64,000 nucleotides of DNA from an uncultured Chlorobiaceae bacterium (GTDB lineage: Bacteria; Bacteroidota; Chlorobiia; Chlorobiales; Chlorobiaceae), in contig CAIJGA010000005.1 of the NCBI GenBank assembly GCA_903820085.1, positions 96,180-160,179 on the forward strand, read 5' to 3'. Under the pieces are notes generated by a model. That model saw only the letters and a list, made by a program, of their open reading frames with translations, did no database searches and was not told the DNA's origin. Within the stretch, counting starts at the first letter, position 1. Each line of letters opens with the position of its first letter. Both the position numbers and the translations under genes were made by a program. Shown here piece after piece: positions 17,371 through 25,494 of this stretch.

Positions 17371-19515
17371 TTGAACAGCGATAGTAAAATTCCGGTTTCA
17401 ACCTATTTTGGTTCGATGACATTTGATCAGAAGGCCATGCGCTCAAAGCTTCCAAAAGAGGAGTTTACCGCATTGCAGGATACCATCAAGGCAGGGAAAA
17501 AAATTCCCGGCGAAATTGCAGGCGTTGTGGCGCATGGCATGAAAGAGTGGGCCATGGAGAACGGTGCTACCCATTATACCCATTGGTTCCAGCCAATGAC
17601 CGGGTCCACGGCTGAAAAACATGATGCATTTTTGTCGATTGACCGCGATGGCACTCCAATCGAGCGTTTTTCGGGCGAGCAGCTTATTCAGGGTGAGCCT
17701 GACGCATCAAGCTTTCCTTCTGGCGGCATGCGTTCAACCTTCGAAGCCCGCGGCTACACTGCATGGGATCCTTCCAGTCCGGCCTTCCTGATGAAGGGCG
17801 GAAGAGATCTGACCCTTTGTATTCCGACGGTCTTTATCTCCTATCACGGAGAAGCACTTGATGCCAAAACTCCGCTGTTGCGTTCCATGGAAGCAGTCAG
17901 CAAGTCTTCGATGAGGCTTCTTGAAGTGCTTGGCGTTACCGGTGTCTCACGTGTCAAAACGTTTGCCGGCTGCGAACAGGAGTATTTCCTTATCGACAAA
18001 AAATTCTATTCCGAGCGTCCTGATCTTGTGATGTGCGGACGTACCCTGCTTGGCGCCCTTCCTCCTAAAGGCCAGCAGCTTGAGGATCACTATTTCGGTT
18101 CAATTCCTGACCGTGTGCTTGAATTCATGCAGGACGTTGAGCATGAGCTCTATCTGCTCGGTATTCCAGCCAAGACCCGCCATAATGAGGTTGCTCCTCA
18201 CCAGTTTGAAATTGCGCCGATTTTCGAAGAGGCCAATATTGCCGTCGATCACAACCTGCTCGTCATGGAAGTGATGAGAAAGATTGCCGACAAGAAAGGA
18301 TTTGCCCTGCTGCTTGCTGAAAAGCCTTTTGCCGGCATTAACGGTTCAGGCAAGCACAATAACTGGTCTATCGGTACTGATACCGGAATCAATCTTCTTG
18401 ATCCAGGCGATACTCCTGAAAAAAATATTCACTTCCTGGTTTTCCTTGTTGCCGTTCTGAGCGGTGTGTACAAGAGGGCGGATGTACTGAGAATGTCGAT
18501 CGCCAGTATGGGCAACGATCACCGTCTGGGCGCCAATGAGGCTCCTCCGGCTGTGGTTACCGTTTTCCTTGGTGAGCTGCTTGAGAGAGTGCTTGATGCA
18601 ATTGAGAGCGGCAAGGTTGACCTGAAAACTGAAAAACAGGTCCTCAATCTCGGCCTTTCACAGGTGCCTGTTGTGAACAAGGACTATACCGACCGTAACC
18701 GTACTTCACCATTTGCCTTTACCGGCAACAAGTTCGAGTTCCGTGCTGTCGGCTCTTCACAGGCCGCTTCGGTTCCGAACATGGTGCTCAACACCCTTAT
18801 GGCTGAAGCCGTTGATACCATTACAGACTCTATTCTGGCAAAAATCAAGGAAGGAAAAGAGCGTGATGCGGCAATACTTGAAACCCTTCGCGAGCAGATC
18901 ACTGCTACCAAGCCGATCCGCTACCAGGGCGATAACTACGCCGAGGCACTTCAGCAGGCAGCCAGGGATAGAGGTCTGCCGAACCTGAAAAACACCCCGC
19001 AGTCCCTCAGAGTGCTGCTTAAGAAGGATGTTCAGGATCTCTTTGTCAAGTACGGTGTTCTGAGTGCAGAAGAGACTGTTTCACGTCTTCACATTCGTCT
19101 TGAGCGCTATGTCAAGGGCATCGATATTGAAGCCCGTACCCTGCAGCTCATGCTGAAAACCTTTGTTATTCCTGATGTTTCCGAGTATCAGGGTGATCTG
19201 GGCAACTCCTTCAATAACCTGCTTTCTGCAGCAGACGCCATTGGCCTTTCCGACCAGGCGCTCAGCAGCCAGGCAGGCAACCTTAAATTGCTGGCTGAAA
19301 ATCTTTCGACCCTGATCGATATGACAGGCGAGCTGGATGAGGCTGTCGAGAAAATCGAGACGCTTGCAACCGAATTCGAGAAGGCTGATTACTGTGCTGA
19401 TGAACTGTTGCCTTTGATGAGCAAGGTGCGCGTTGTTGCCGACAGTCTTGAGCAGATTGTTGACCGCAGCCGCTGGCAGCTTCCGACCTATTCGGAAATG
19501 CTGTTTGAGCACTAA
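17371..19515 (+). CDS. glnN: Type III glutamine synthetase (GlnN)
   Basis: Large (714-residue) GSIII, the form used by Bacteroidota, some cyanobacteria and Chlorobi; it condenses glutamate and ammonia with ATP. GSIII features include 'FPSGGMRSTFEARGYTAWDP' at residues 110-129, the catalytic stretch 'GCEQEYFLID', 'KHNNWSIGTDTG' and 'GNDHRLGANEAPPA'. The start is TTG at 17371, preceded by a perfect AAGGAGGT (17359-17366). It lies downstream of an Lrp-type regulator and ends in its own terminator. Confidence 0.96.
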   Translation: MNSDSKIPVSTYFGSMTFDQKAMRSKLPKEEFTALQDTIKAGKKIPGEIAGVVAHGMKEWAMENGATHYTHWFQPMTGSTAEKHDAFLSIDRDGTPIERFSGEQLIQGEPDASSFPSGGMRSTFEARGYTAWDPSSPAFLMKGGRDLTLCIPTVFISYHGEALDAKTPLLRSMEAVSKSSMRLLEVLGVTGVSRVKTFAGCEQEYFLIDKKFYSERPDLVMCGRTLLGALPPKGQQLEDHYFGSIPDRVLEFMQDVEHELYLLGIPAKTRHNEVAPHQFEIAPIFEEANIAVDHNLLVMEVMRKIADKKGFALLLAEKPFAGINGSGKHNNWSIGTDTGINLLDPGDTPEKNIHFLVFLVAVLSGVYKRADVLRMSIASMGNDHRLGANEAPPAVVTVFLGELLERVLDAIESGKVDLKTEKQVLNLGLSQVPVVNKDYTDRNRTSPFAFTGNKFEFRAVGSSQAASVPNMVLNTLMAEAVDTITDSILAKIKEGKERDAAILETLREQITATKPIRYQGDNYAEALQQAARDRGLPNLKNTPQSLRVLLKKDVQDLFVKYGVLSAEETVSRLHIRLERYVKGIDIEARTLQLMLKTFVIPDVSEYQGDLGNSFNNLLSAADAIGLSDQALSSQAGNLKLLAENLSTLIDMTGELDEAVEKIETLATEFEKADYCADELLPLMSKVRVVADSLEQIVDRSRWQLPTYSEMLFEH

Positions 19516-19540
19516 ACCGCAGTACTGTATTGAACCCTGG

Positions 19541-19570
19541 AAAAGGCTCGCTTTGGCGGGCCTTTTCTTT
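19541..19570 (+). terminator. Intrinsic terminator after glnN
   Basis: AAAAGGC (19541-19547) pairs with GCCTTTT (19560-19566), with inner C-G pairs, followed by CTTTG. Confidence 0.8.
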
Positions 19571-19663
19571 GTTAAGGATGAAATTATTTTATTGCAAACG
19601 TTGAGTTATCCCTTATTTTCAAAATCAGTTCATCCTTATTCAGCAAAGTAACCCATATCTGCC

Positions 19664-20170
19664 ATGCCTGAGGTTTTTCACTACCCCATGAGCTTTCCTG
19701 CCTTATGGCTTGATTACTATTATCTTGCGACATGGTCTTTGAGCATGCTCTTTCTTGGCTTGGTTTGGGCTGTTTTTTACCGGTACGGAAAATTTACCTA
19801 TGGCGTTGATCTTGGCTGTTTCTGGAAGACCGCTCTGCTTGTTTTGCTTACCACCGTTTCGCTTGGCGGGCCGATGTATTACAATACCCGTTTTGCGGGG
19901 GAGCATGGTCAGGATGGTGATTCCATAAAGATTGCTGCTGACAAGCTGCTTTATCTTGACCGCAAAGGCAGTGAAAAAGTGCTCGGACTTGCTGATATTA
20001 CCTCTATTTATCAGGAGAGCATTACCTACAATCCTCCGCCGAAAATCTTTATTGTCGCAGCCAAAGCTTCTGTCAGGGATTCGGTGTTTGTGACAACAAA
20101 ACTTCCCGACTACAGGCGTTTTCTTTCGGATCTTTCAAAGAGAACCGGTATTGCACCAAAGCTCCGCTGA
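19664..20170 (+). CDS. Unknown membrane-anchored protein
   Basis: Not recognised. 168 residues with two hydrophobic helices (about residues 18-37 and 53-70) joined by a short polar loop, then a soluble C-terminal domain of about 95 residues. 'DSIKIAADKLLYLDRKGSEKV' and 'VTTKLPDYRRFLSDLSKRTG' in that domain recall PH-like bacterial domains, but this is weak. It lies 21 bp upstream of coaX and is probably co-transcribed with it. Confidence 0.65.
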   Translation: MPEVFHYPMSFPALWLDYYYLATWSLSMLFLGLVWAVFYRYGKFTYGVDLGCFWKTALLVLLTTVSLGGPMYYNTRFAGEHGQDGDSIKIAADKLLYLDRKGSEKVLGLADITSIYQESITYNPPPKIFIVAAKASVRDSVFVTTKLPDYRRFLSDLSKRTGIAPKLR

Positions 20171-20191
20171 TTTTTTTAAGGATATTCGACT

Positions 20192-21010
20192 ATGCTTTTT
20201 TCCGGTCAGCAACCGCCACCCTGTGACCTGCTTCTTGTTGTTGAAATAGGCAATACCACCGCATCAATTGCGATATTCAGGGGTGAAGAGTGTCTTGAAG
20301 TGCATAAGGCACCGACGCTCACCATGACAGACAACAATGGCGTTGAAGGTCAACTCCTGCCGATTGTCCTGAATTATCCGGCCCTTCGTGATGCTGCGCT
20401 CTGCAGTGTCGTGCCTTTTCTGGATGAAGTTATCTGCACCTCTCTTCGTTCTCTTTTGCCGGGTGAGGTCGTGAAGGTTGCCTCCTCCATGCACCTTCCC
20501 TTCACGCTGCACTACGACTCGCCGGACTCTTTCGGTGCCGACCGCATTGCGCTTTGCGCCCTTTGCCGGAGGCTCTATCCTGCAGAGGCTGTTATTGCCC
20601 TTGATATCGGTACTGCCATTACGGTTGACGTTCTCGGTTCCGGTCAGGACTACCTCGGCGGTCTTATTATGCCGGGACTTGAGCTCATGGCAAAGGCCTT
20701 GCATGAGCATACCGCACGGTTGCCTCTGGTTGGTATTGACCGTCCTGAAATGCTTGTTGGACTTTCGACTGTTGACTGCATCAAAAGCGGGATTGCTCTT
20801 GGTTGTGCCGCCAGCATAGAGGGGATCATCGCCAAAATTACAAGCTGGCTGCGAGATGAGTATGATGAGCAGCACATCAGGGTGATTGCTACAGGCGGCA
20901 ACGCACAGCTTGTGGCCGATATGCTTGACTCCTCACCGGTGGTCGAAGAGCATGCGGTGCTCAGGGGTACCAGCTACCTTTTCTCGCTCAACAGGCACCC
21001 TTTCAGCTGA
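20192..21010 (+). CDS. coaX: Type III pantothenate kinase CoaX
   Basis: Phosphorylates pantothenate in the first step of coenzyme A synthesis. The 272-residue ASKHA-fold protein has the N-terminal phosphate motif 'LVVEIGNTTASIAIF' (type III kinases have D/E-xGNT), 'SFGADRIALCALC' (DR of the pantothenate site), 'VIALDIGTAITVDVLG' and the adenosine motif 'RVIATGGNAQLVADML'. It overlaps the convergent aroB by 8 bp. Confidence 0.93.
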   Translation: MLFSGQQPPPCDLLLVVEIGNTTASIAIFRGEECLEVHKAPTLTMTDNNGVEGQLLPIVLNYPALRDAALCSVVPFLDEVICTSLRSLLPGEVVKVASSMHLPFTLHYDSPDSFGADRIALCALCRRLYPAEAVIALDIGTAITVDVLGSGQDYLGGLIMPGLELMAKALHEHTARLPLVGIDRPEMLVGLSTVDCIKSGIALGCAASIEGIIAKITSWLRDEYDEQHIRVIATGGNAQLVADMLDSSPVVEEHAVLRGTSYLFSLNRHPFS

Positions 21011-22085
21011 AGAATCTCCGTCCGTCATCAATGGCCTGTACAATAAGGCTCTCTTCTACACTCTCTTCCAGCAGAAAAGCTTCGCCCAATTTTCTCAGCA
21101 GGACAAAGCGAAGTTTTTTATCGAGTTTTTTCTTGTCGGATAACATGTTCTCAAGGAGCAGTGCACTGTCGAAAGCAAGAAACCTTCGTTTTATCAGCCC
21201 TTTCGGAAAACGGAACTTCTGCAGCAGAGCGAGGCCGCGTTCAAGTGACTGTTGATCGAGATAGCCGAGACTGTGGGACAAAAAGAGGGCGCAGACCATG
21301 CCGATAGTGACCGCTTCGCCGTGACGCAGGTAACGGTACTCTGCAAGCTTTTCAAGTCCGTGTGCAAAGGTATGTCCGAAATTGAGGGTTGCGCGAAGTC
21401 CGTCGGTCTCCCGGAAATCCTTTTCGACAACATCTGCTTTGGTGCATGCGCTTTTTTTGATGGCTTCGGTCAGAAATGGTTCCTGCAGGCTGGTGATGTC
21501 GCTAAAATGAAGGTCAAGAAAGCTGAAAAACGGCTCGTCGGCAATAAAGCCGTATTTGACCACCTCGGCCATTCCGGCATAGATCTCCCGCTTTGGCAGG
21601 GTCGCAAGGTATGAGGGATCGATCAGGACCAGTTCAGGCAGATGAAAGAAGCCGATCAGATTTTTTCCGAGCGGGTGGTTGATGGCAACCTTTCCGCCAA
21701 TGGCGCTGTCGGTCATGGCCAGCAGCGTGGTAGGAAGCTGGATCACCGGTAAGCCTCGGAAGTAGCTTGCTGCGATAAATCCGCCAAGATCACCGATAAC
21801 GCCGCCGCCAAAAGCAAGCAGGTTCCAGCTCCGGTCAACATCGGCCTCAATCATGTGGCCGTAAAGACGGTAGGCGACGCTGAAGCTTTTTGAAGCTTCC
21901 CGTGCCGGGACAACAAGCTCCTTGTATTGGAACCCCTCATCGCGAAGTGTCTGGAGCAGTGCATCTCCGTACAGTTTGCGGGTGTGCTCGTCGAAGAGTA
22001 CCACGGTTTTTTTTGCAAGGCCATGGGTTTTGAATAATGATCCCAGTCCGGCAATAACCGGTGTTCCTACAATTATCGTGCTCAC
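21003..22085 (-). CDS. aroB: 3-dehydroquinate synthase
   Basis: NAD- and metal-dependent enzyme (360 residues) of the shikimate pathway that turns DAHP into 3-dehydroquinate. Seen motifs: 'AFGGGVIGDLGGFIAASYFRG' (dinucleotide site; quoted in part as GGGVIGDLGGF), 'QLPTTLLAMTDSAIGGKVAIN', 'GMAEVVKYGFI' and 'LNFGHTFAHGLE' with metal-binding His. It follows aroK by 14 bp in a shikimate operon. Confidence 0.96.
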   Translation of the reverse strand: MSTIIVGTPVIAGLGSLFKTHGLAKKTVVLFDEHTRKLYGDALLQTLRDEGFQYKELVVPAREASKSFSVAYRLYGHMIEADVDRSWNLLAFGGGVIGDLGGFIAASYFRGLPVIQLPTTLLAMTDSAIGGKVAINHPLGKNLIGFFHLPELVLIDPSYLATLPKREIYAGMAEVVKYGFIADEPFFSFLDLHFSDITSLQEPFLTEAIKKSACTKADVVEKDFRETDGLRATLNFGHTFAHGLEKLAEYRYLRHGEAVTIGMVCALFLSHSLGYLDQQSLERGLALLQKFRFPKGLIKRRFLAFDSALLLENMLSDKKKLDKKLRFVLLRKLGEAFLLEESVEESLIVQAIDDGRRFFS

Positions 22086-22099
22086 GGCTTCTTGTTTGA

Positions 22100-22720
22100 T
22101 TATTGATCGCCGGCAGTTGCGGAGGCATTCCGCAAATACCGCTCTATTTTGCGGGTCAGTTCTTCAACGGTTGAACCGATGCGTTTGATATCGGTCTCTA
22201 CGGTTATGTCAGCGCTTTTATAGCGTGGTTCCCGTTTGGCGAGGATTGTCGTGATTTTTTCCTCTATCTCTTCACGTGAAAGCTTTTGACCTTTATCTCC
22301 TTTCAGCAAAGGGCGATCAGTTTTATTGCAGAGTCTCCTGGCAAGGGTTCTTATTGGCGATTGCAGATAGACCATGGTACCTGATTTCTGGATGAGTGCA
22401 TATGATTCATCATTTTCAAGCACGCCTCCTCCGAGGGAGATCACCAGATTGGATTTATCAACCAGACCTGTCAGCGATTGCAGCTCAAGCCCACGAAAAT
22501 ACTTCTCACCGTTTTCGGCAAAAATCCGGGTGATGGTTTTTCCTGCGTTTTGTTCAATGCGTTGATCAAGGTCAACAAACTCATAGCCGAGTGAGTTGGC
22601 AAGCAACGGTCCTATTGTTGATTTACCCGATCCGCTGAACCCGGTTAAAAAAATGAGGGTATGTTCTTTATTCACGAATGATTGTTCAAAATCTCTCTGG
22701 TTTACCTGATGACCTGGCAT
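22100..22720 (-). CDS. aroK: Shikimate kinase
   Basis: Phosphorylates shikimate at the 3-OH. The 206-residue P-loop kinase shows 'LTGFSGSGKSTIGPLLA' (Walker A), 'FVDLDQRIEQNAGKTI' (shikimate-binding Asp), 'YFRGLE' and 'VISLGGGVL', plus the lid 'KTDRPLL'. The start may be ATG 22720 or a GTG about 45 nt downstream (VNKEHTLIF), since the family usually begins close to the P-loop strand. First gene of aroK-aroB; a minus-strand terminator lies just upstream of it. Confidence 0.94.
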   Translation of the reverse strand: MPGHQVNQRDFEQSFVNKEHTLIFLTGFSGSGKSTIGPLLANSLGYEFVDLDQRIEQNAGKTITRIFAENGEKYFRGLELQSLTGLVDKSNLVISLGGGVLENDESYALIQKSGTMVYLQSPIRTLARRLCNKTDRPLLKGDKGQKLSREEIEEKITTILAKREPRYKSADITVETDIKRIGSTVEELTRKIERYLRNASATAGDQ

Positions 22721-22740
22721 AAGTCATACTGAGCATCACG

Positions 22741-22785
22741 AAAATAAAAAAAATCCGGCACCTCCCGTCCAAAAAAGTCCGGATT
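22741..22785 (-). terminator. Minus-strand terminator upstream of aroK
   Basis: Minus-strand AATCCGG (22785-22779) pairs with CCGGATT (22758-22752), followed by TTTTTTATTTT. It ends a minus-strand transcript that starts upstream of 22785, most likely the small frame at 22816-22920. Confidence 0.7.
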
Positions 22786-22815
22786 GCTTTGTTGCATCAA
22801 TTTTTCGTGGTCATA

Positions 22816-22920
22816 TTACTTTATTATGCCCAGGAGGAAAGCCTCAGGTGAGAGGGGTCCCGTATTGAAAGCCGCCTGTCGGAGGTAACGGGGAGATCGA
22901 TGAAATTTTTTTACATTCAT
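22816..22920 (-). CDS. Possible 34-residue small protein
   Basis: Small basic frame starting MNVKKFHRSPRYLRQAAFN and ending FLLGIIK. ATG 22920 follows TTGATGAGAAG. It has no known match that I recognise. It is supported mainly by the well-formed minus-strand terminator about 35 bp downstream, which otherwise has no gene to serve. An untranslated small RNA is the alternative. Confidence 0.3.
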   Translation of the reverse strand: MNVKKFHRSPRYLRQAAFNTGPLSPEAFLLGIIK

Positions 22921-23014
22921 CTTCTCATCAATGTGTAAACGGTGTTCCATAGAGCACCACAGGCGCGTATCGGAGTGTCCAACTTTTATTTTCCTAAAGG
23001 AGTCAATAGTTCCC

Positions 23015-23632
23015 TTGCAGCATTTATACAAATACATCAAGATCACTGACAAGGTTATCACTGTTCTGGCTCTGCTTTCTTTTGGTTTCAGCGGTATCCG
23101 TGCTGATTTCATGATTATCGGTCTCTATCTTTTTCTTTTCCCCTACCTCTATCTGACGCATCGAAGACATGCGGTTTTTCATCTGCTGCTCTCTTCTGTC
23201 GTAGCTTGCAGCTGGTTATTTGTTGCCCGGGAACAGTATGGTTACAATCGCGAATTGCTGGTTATAGGCGGTTATAATATTTATCCGCTTTTTGCCTGGG
23301 CTGTCGGGCTTTTTGGAGTTTTTCTCATGTATGCCCATTGGGTTCCAGTATTCCGCAAGATGGTTTTTCTGAAAAAAATGATTTTTTTTACAGCACTTTA
23401 CTGGCTGCTTCTTTTTGGATCAGAAATCCTTGCGTACCGTTTTTTTAATTTTCGCAATATTGCAACGGCGCAGTATGCAGGATTGCCATTCCTTGACTGC
23501 ATTCATGCGCCTGACTGGATGAAGGTCGCCTATCTTCTTAACGGGCCAGCTTATTTCCTGCTCTGTGAATTTCTCGGTCTGCCTGATCCCACTATCATCA
23601 TGAGAAAAAGCGTCTGCCTCCAGGAAGAGTAA
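23015..23632 (+). CDS. Polytopic membrane protein, unknown
   Basis: About 205 residues with six or so hydrophobic helices and few charged loops ('LYKYIKITDKVITVLALLSF', 'LIIGLYLFLFPYLYLTHRR' region, 'FLMYAHWVPVF'). The helical pattern and size recall lycopene-cyclase-domain or similar carotenoid membrane proteins, but no diagnostic motif is clear. The frame is open to ATG 22931, but AAAGGAG (22996-23002) lies downstream of that ATG and 12 nt before TTG 23015, which I prefer. Monocistronic. Confidence 0.6.
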   Translation: MQHLYKYIKITDKVITVLALLSFGFSGIRADFMIIGLYLFLFPYLYLTHRRHAVFHLLLSSVVACSWLFVAREQYGYNRELLVIGGYNIYPLFAWAVGLFGVFLMYAHWVPVFRKMVFLKKMIFFTALYWLLLFGSEILAYRFFNFRNIATAQYAGLPFLDCIHAPDWMKVAYLLNGPAYFLLCEFLGLPDPTIIMRKSVCLQEE

Positions 23633-23787
23633 CGTGATTTTCATGACACACCGCCGAACGCTTCAGAGCGGATCGGCTTTTTATTCCTCATCTGCCAGTA
23701 CAACTTTTCTGGCATTTTTATCACATCGTACAGCCCTTGTTAATAAAGATCGGATTTTAGCCGTTGGTCCGATGCTTCATTTTCCCC

Positions 23788-23848
23788 TACCATATTAACG
23801 GTATTTTTATGGTATATGCTTGGATTTTATGACGATAAAGGGCTTTAT
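23788..23848 (+). promoter_or_regulatory. Sulfur-regulon promoter P1: palindrome plus -35/-10
   Basis: Palindrome TACCATATTAACGGTA (23788-23803); extra half-site ATGGTATA about 11 bp downstream; -35 TTGGAT (23820-23825); 17-bp spacer; -10 CTTTAT (23843-23848). Transcription should start near 23855. The palindrome centre falls near -60, a class I activator position. The stretch from the second palindrome arm through the -35 (ACGG...TTGGA) is identical over about 27 bp to the promoter upstream of sbp. Confidence 0.8.
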
Positions 23849-23876
23849 TGACCACTGTAAATCAAACGGAACTCAT

Positions 23877-23984
23877 ATGAACTATCAGCTCTGGTTACAT
23901 AACGAAATTTTCAGCAACAACGAATATCGCTGTTGTTGTCTGGGGATGAACGTTGAAAGACGGAAGAACCGATTATCGTCATAG
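23877..23984 (+). CDS. Leader peptide with Cys-Cys-Cys (cysteine attenuator, copy 1)
   Basis: A 35-residue leader frame, MNYQLWLHNEIFSNNEYR followed by CCCLG, ending TAG at 23982-23984. Three consecutive TGT codons lie at 23931-23939 (residues 19-21). The ATG is exactly 28 nt after the -10 of P1 and follows AAATCAAACGGAAC. The Cys codons lie in the 3' arm of a small hairpin (CAACAAC...GTTGTTG). The segment ATAGCGGC (23981-23988), which includes the stop codon, can pair with GCCGGTAT (24017-24024), the 5' arm of the terminator, with one mismatch. A ribosome stalled at Cys codons would leave it free to block termination; a ribosome at the stop would mask it. Function is inferred. Confidence 0.75.
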   Translation: MNYQLWLHNEIFSNNEYRCCCLGMNVERRKNRLSS

Positions 23985-24015
23985 CGGCCCTGCTGTTCAG
24001 GGTTGATTGTTTCGA

Positions 24016-24052
24016 AGCCGGTATTTTCGTTCAGAATGCCGGCTTTTTTGTT
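24016..24052 (+). terminator. Attenuator terminator upstream of the porin gene
   Basis: A 10-bp stem, AGCCGGTATT (24016-24025) with AATGCCGGCT (24035-24044), then TTTTTTGTTT. It lies between the Cys leader peptide and the structural gene's ATG (24107), so readthrough decides expression. Confidence 0.88.
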
Positions 24053-24106
24053 TACAGGATTTTTTTTCGTGGATCATAAATCAAAAACTTACAAAAGGGA
24101 GAATCA

Positions 24107-25216
24107 ATGAAAAGGATTTTATCACTGGCTGCAATGTTAGTAGCTTTGTCTTACGCCTCACCGGCTTCTGCTGAACTTAAGCTTGGCGGTGAAGCTGCTG
24201 TCCGCTTGAGAGACGATTTTGGCAGAAAGACTGCTGCCGCCGGCTTTCTAACAAAAACTGAAGATCAATATTTCCAGTACCGCGTTCGCCTGAAGCCTTC
24301 GGCTGATCTTGGTGATGGCTACTACTTCAAGGCATTGGTTCAGAATGAAAATGCGGCAGGTGGCTGGCAGGGGATCTATGTCAATAACCAGGAGCAGTAT
24401 AACCTTCAGGTCTCGCAATTTTACTTCGGCCATAACAGTGATAACAGCCACTGGGCGCTTGGCCGTCTTCCTCTCGGATCTCTTGACAACCCGATACTGG
24501 ATCTGACCCTTTACGCAATTCCTGCTATCAGTGGCGGGCCTCTTTCAACTGCCGCCTCATCTGCTGGCTCACACCCAACATTGTATGCTGTTGACACTCC
24601 CGTGTCCACGAATCATTTTGATCGACTTTTTGGTTTCAACTATGGCGTCAAGATCGGTGACGGTGAGTTGAATGCTGTTCTCGTTAACTTTGACAACATT
24701 TCGACCACTGGGGCAGACAGAGGGCTTTTCAATGACGGCTATGGCTTCACGGCGATATACAAGACGTCGATTGGAGATGTCACCATTGCTCCACAGGTAT
24801 ACGTTACTTTGACTCATCTCGGGGATGGACGTCAGCCTTACACCGTCGGTGCACAGGCATTTATTCCTGCCGGCAAGTCAAAGGTCTCTCTCAGCGGATT
24901 CTATACTGCTGACAAGAATACCTATGGTACGAGCGTGAATGACTATAACGGCTATATCTTAAGAGTCAAGGGTGAGTCCGGTCCGGTACTGGCGTGGGTA
25001 GACTACAATAGGACTAATGATGAGCATGGCAGCACAGACTATAATAACACCTTTGTCTGGGCGCAGTATAAAGTCAATGTGCATGAATCAGCCACAGGCA
25101 CTTTCAGCCTGACACCGACCATCAGATATCGAGCATCCGGTTCTGAAACTCATGCCGGCGCTACAACAAAGGATAACCTGTTCCGTACAGAACTTTATGC
25201 AACAGTAACCTTCTAA
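24107..25216 (+). CDS. Outer-membrane beta-barrel protein under cysteine attenuation
   Basis: A 369-residue porin-like protein with a clear signal peptide (MKRILSLAAMLVALSYASPASA) and a strong AAGGGAG ribosome site. Alternating strands ('ELKLGGEAAVRLRDDFGRK', 'YFQYRVRLKPSADLGDGYYF') resemble alginate-export/DUF-type porins, and it ends in an aromatic strand 'FRTELYATVTF'. It is transcribed from P1 through the Cys-leader attenuator. By its control I infer a channel for sulfate or an organosulfur compound induced when cysteine is short; sequence alone does not show the solute. A terminator follows, then tRNA-Cys. Confidence 0.75.
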   Translation: MKRILSLAAMLVALSYASPASAELKLGGEAAVRLRDDFGRKTAAAGFLTKTEDQYFQYRVRLKPSADLGDGYYFKALVQNENAAGGWQGIYVNNQEQYNLQVSQFYFGHNSDNSHWALGRLPLGSLDNPILDLTLYAIPAISGGPLSTAASSAGSHPTLYAVDTPVSTNHFDRLFGFNYGVKIGDGELNAVLVNFDNISTTGADRGLFNDGYGFTAIYKTSIGDVTIAPQVYVTLTHLGDGRQPYTVGAQAFIPAGKSKVSLSGFYTADKNTYGTSVNDYNGYILRVKGESGPVLAWVDYNRTNDEHGSTDYNNTFVWAQYKVNVHESATGTFSLTPTIRYRASGSETHAGATTKDNLFRTELYATVTF

Positions 25217-25228
25217 CTTTTTTTATCG

Positions 25229-25312
25229 TCCGGGCACCTGAGGTGAAGTCGTGTGTGGGCTTTTGGGGTGAGTGTGTGCATCTAATCTTAAGGGTTGCCC
25301 GGATATTTTTTT
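25229..25312 (+). terminator. Terminator after the porin gene
   Basis: TCCGGGCA (25229-25236) pairs with TGCCCGGA (25296-25303) around a long loop containing a CACCT/AGGTG hairpin, then TATTTTTTTT. Confidence 0.7.
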
Positions 25313-25315
25313 TAA

Positions 25316-25389
25316 GGCGATGTGGGTGAGTGGTCTAAGCCAAGGGTCTGCAAAACTCTTTATCACAAGTTCGAATCTTGTCATCGCCT
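25316..25389 (+). tRNA. tRNA-Cys (GCA)
   Basis: A complete 74-nt cloverleaf. Acceptor GGCGATG/CATCGCC, D-arm GGT/GCC, anticodon arm AGGGT-CTGCAAA-ACTCT with anticodon GCA at 25365-25367 approx. (within CTGCAAA, 25348-25354), T-arm ACAAG/CTTGT with loop TTCGAAT. The discriminator is U (T at 25389), an identity element of tRNA-Cys. CCA is not encoded. It lies 100 bp downstream of the porin governed by the Cys-codon leader, beyond a terminator, so it may have its own promoter or use readthrough. Confidence 0.95.
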
Positions 25390-25494
25390 CATATTAAAAT
25401 GTTATTTATAAATGGGTTAATATTTTGTGTTGTTTTCCGTGGAACAACTGTGAAACAAAAAAAATATTTTTAACGGGTTAGATTATTCCTCCAG

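Noticed and set aside
23855..24052. A riboswitch (for instance SAM or c-di-GMP) upstream of the porin
   Set aside because: The region has a promoter, hairpins and a terminator, but no riboswitch core I recognise; the Cys-rich frame explains it better.
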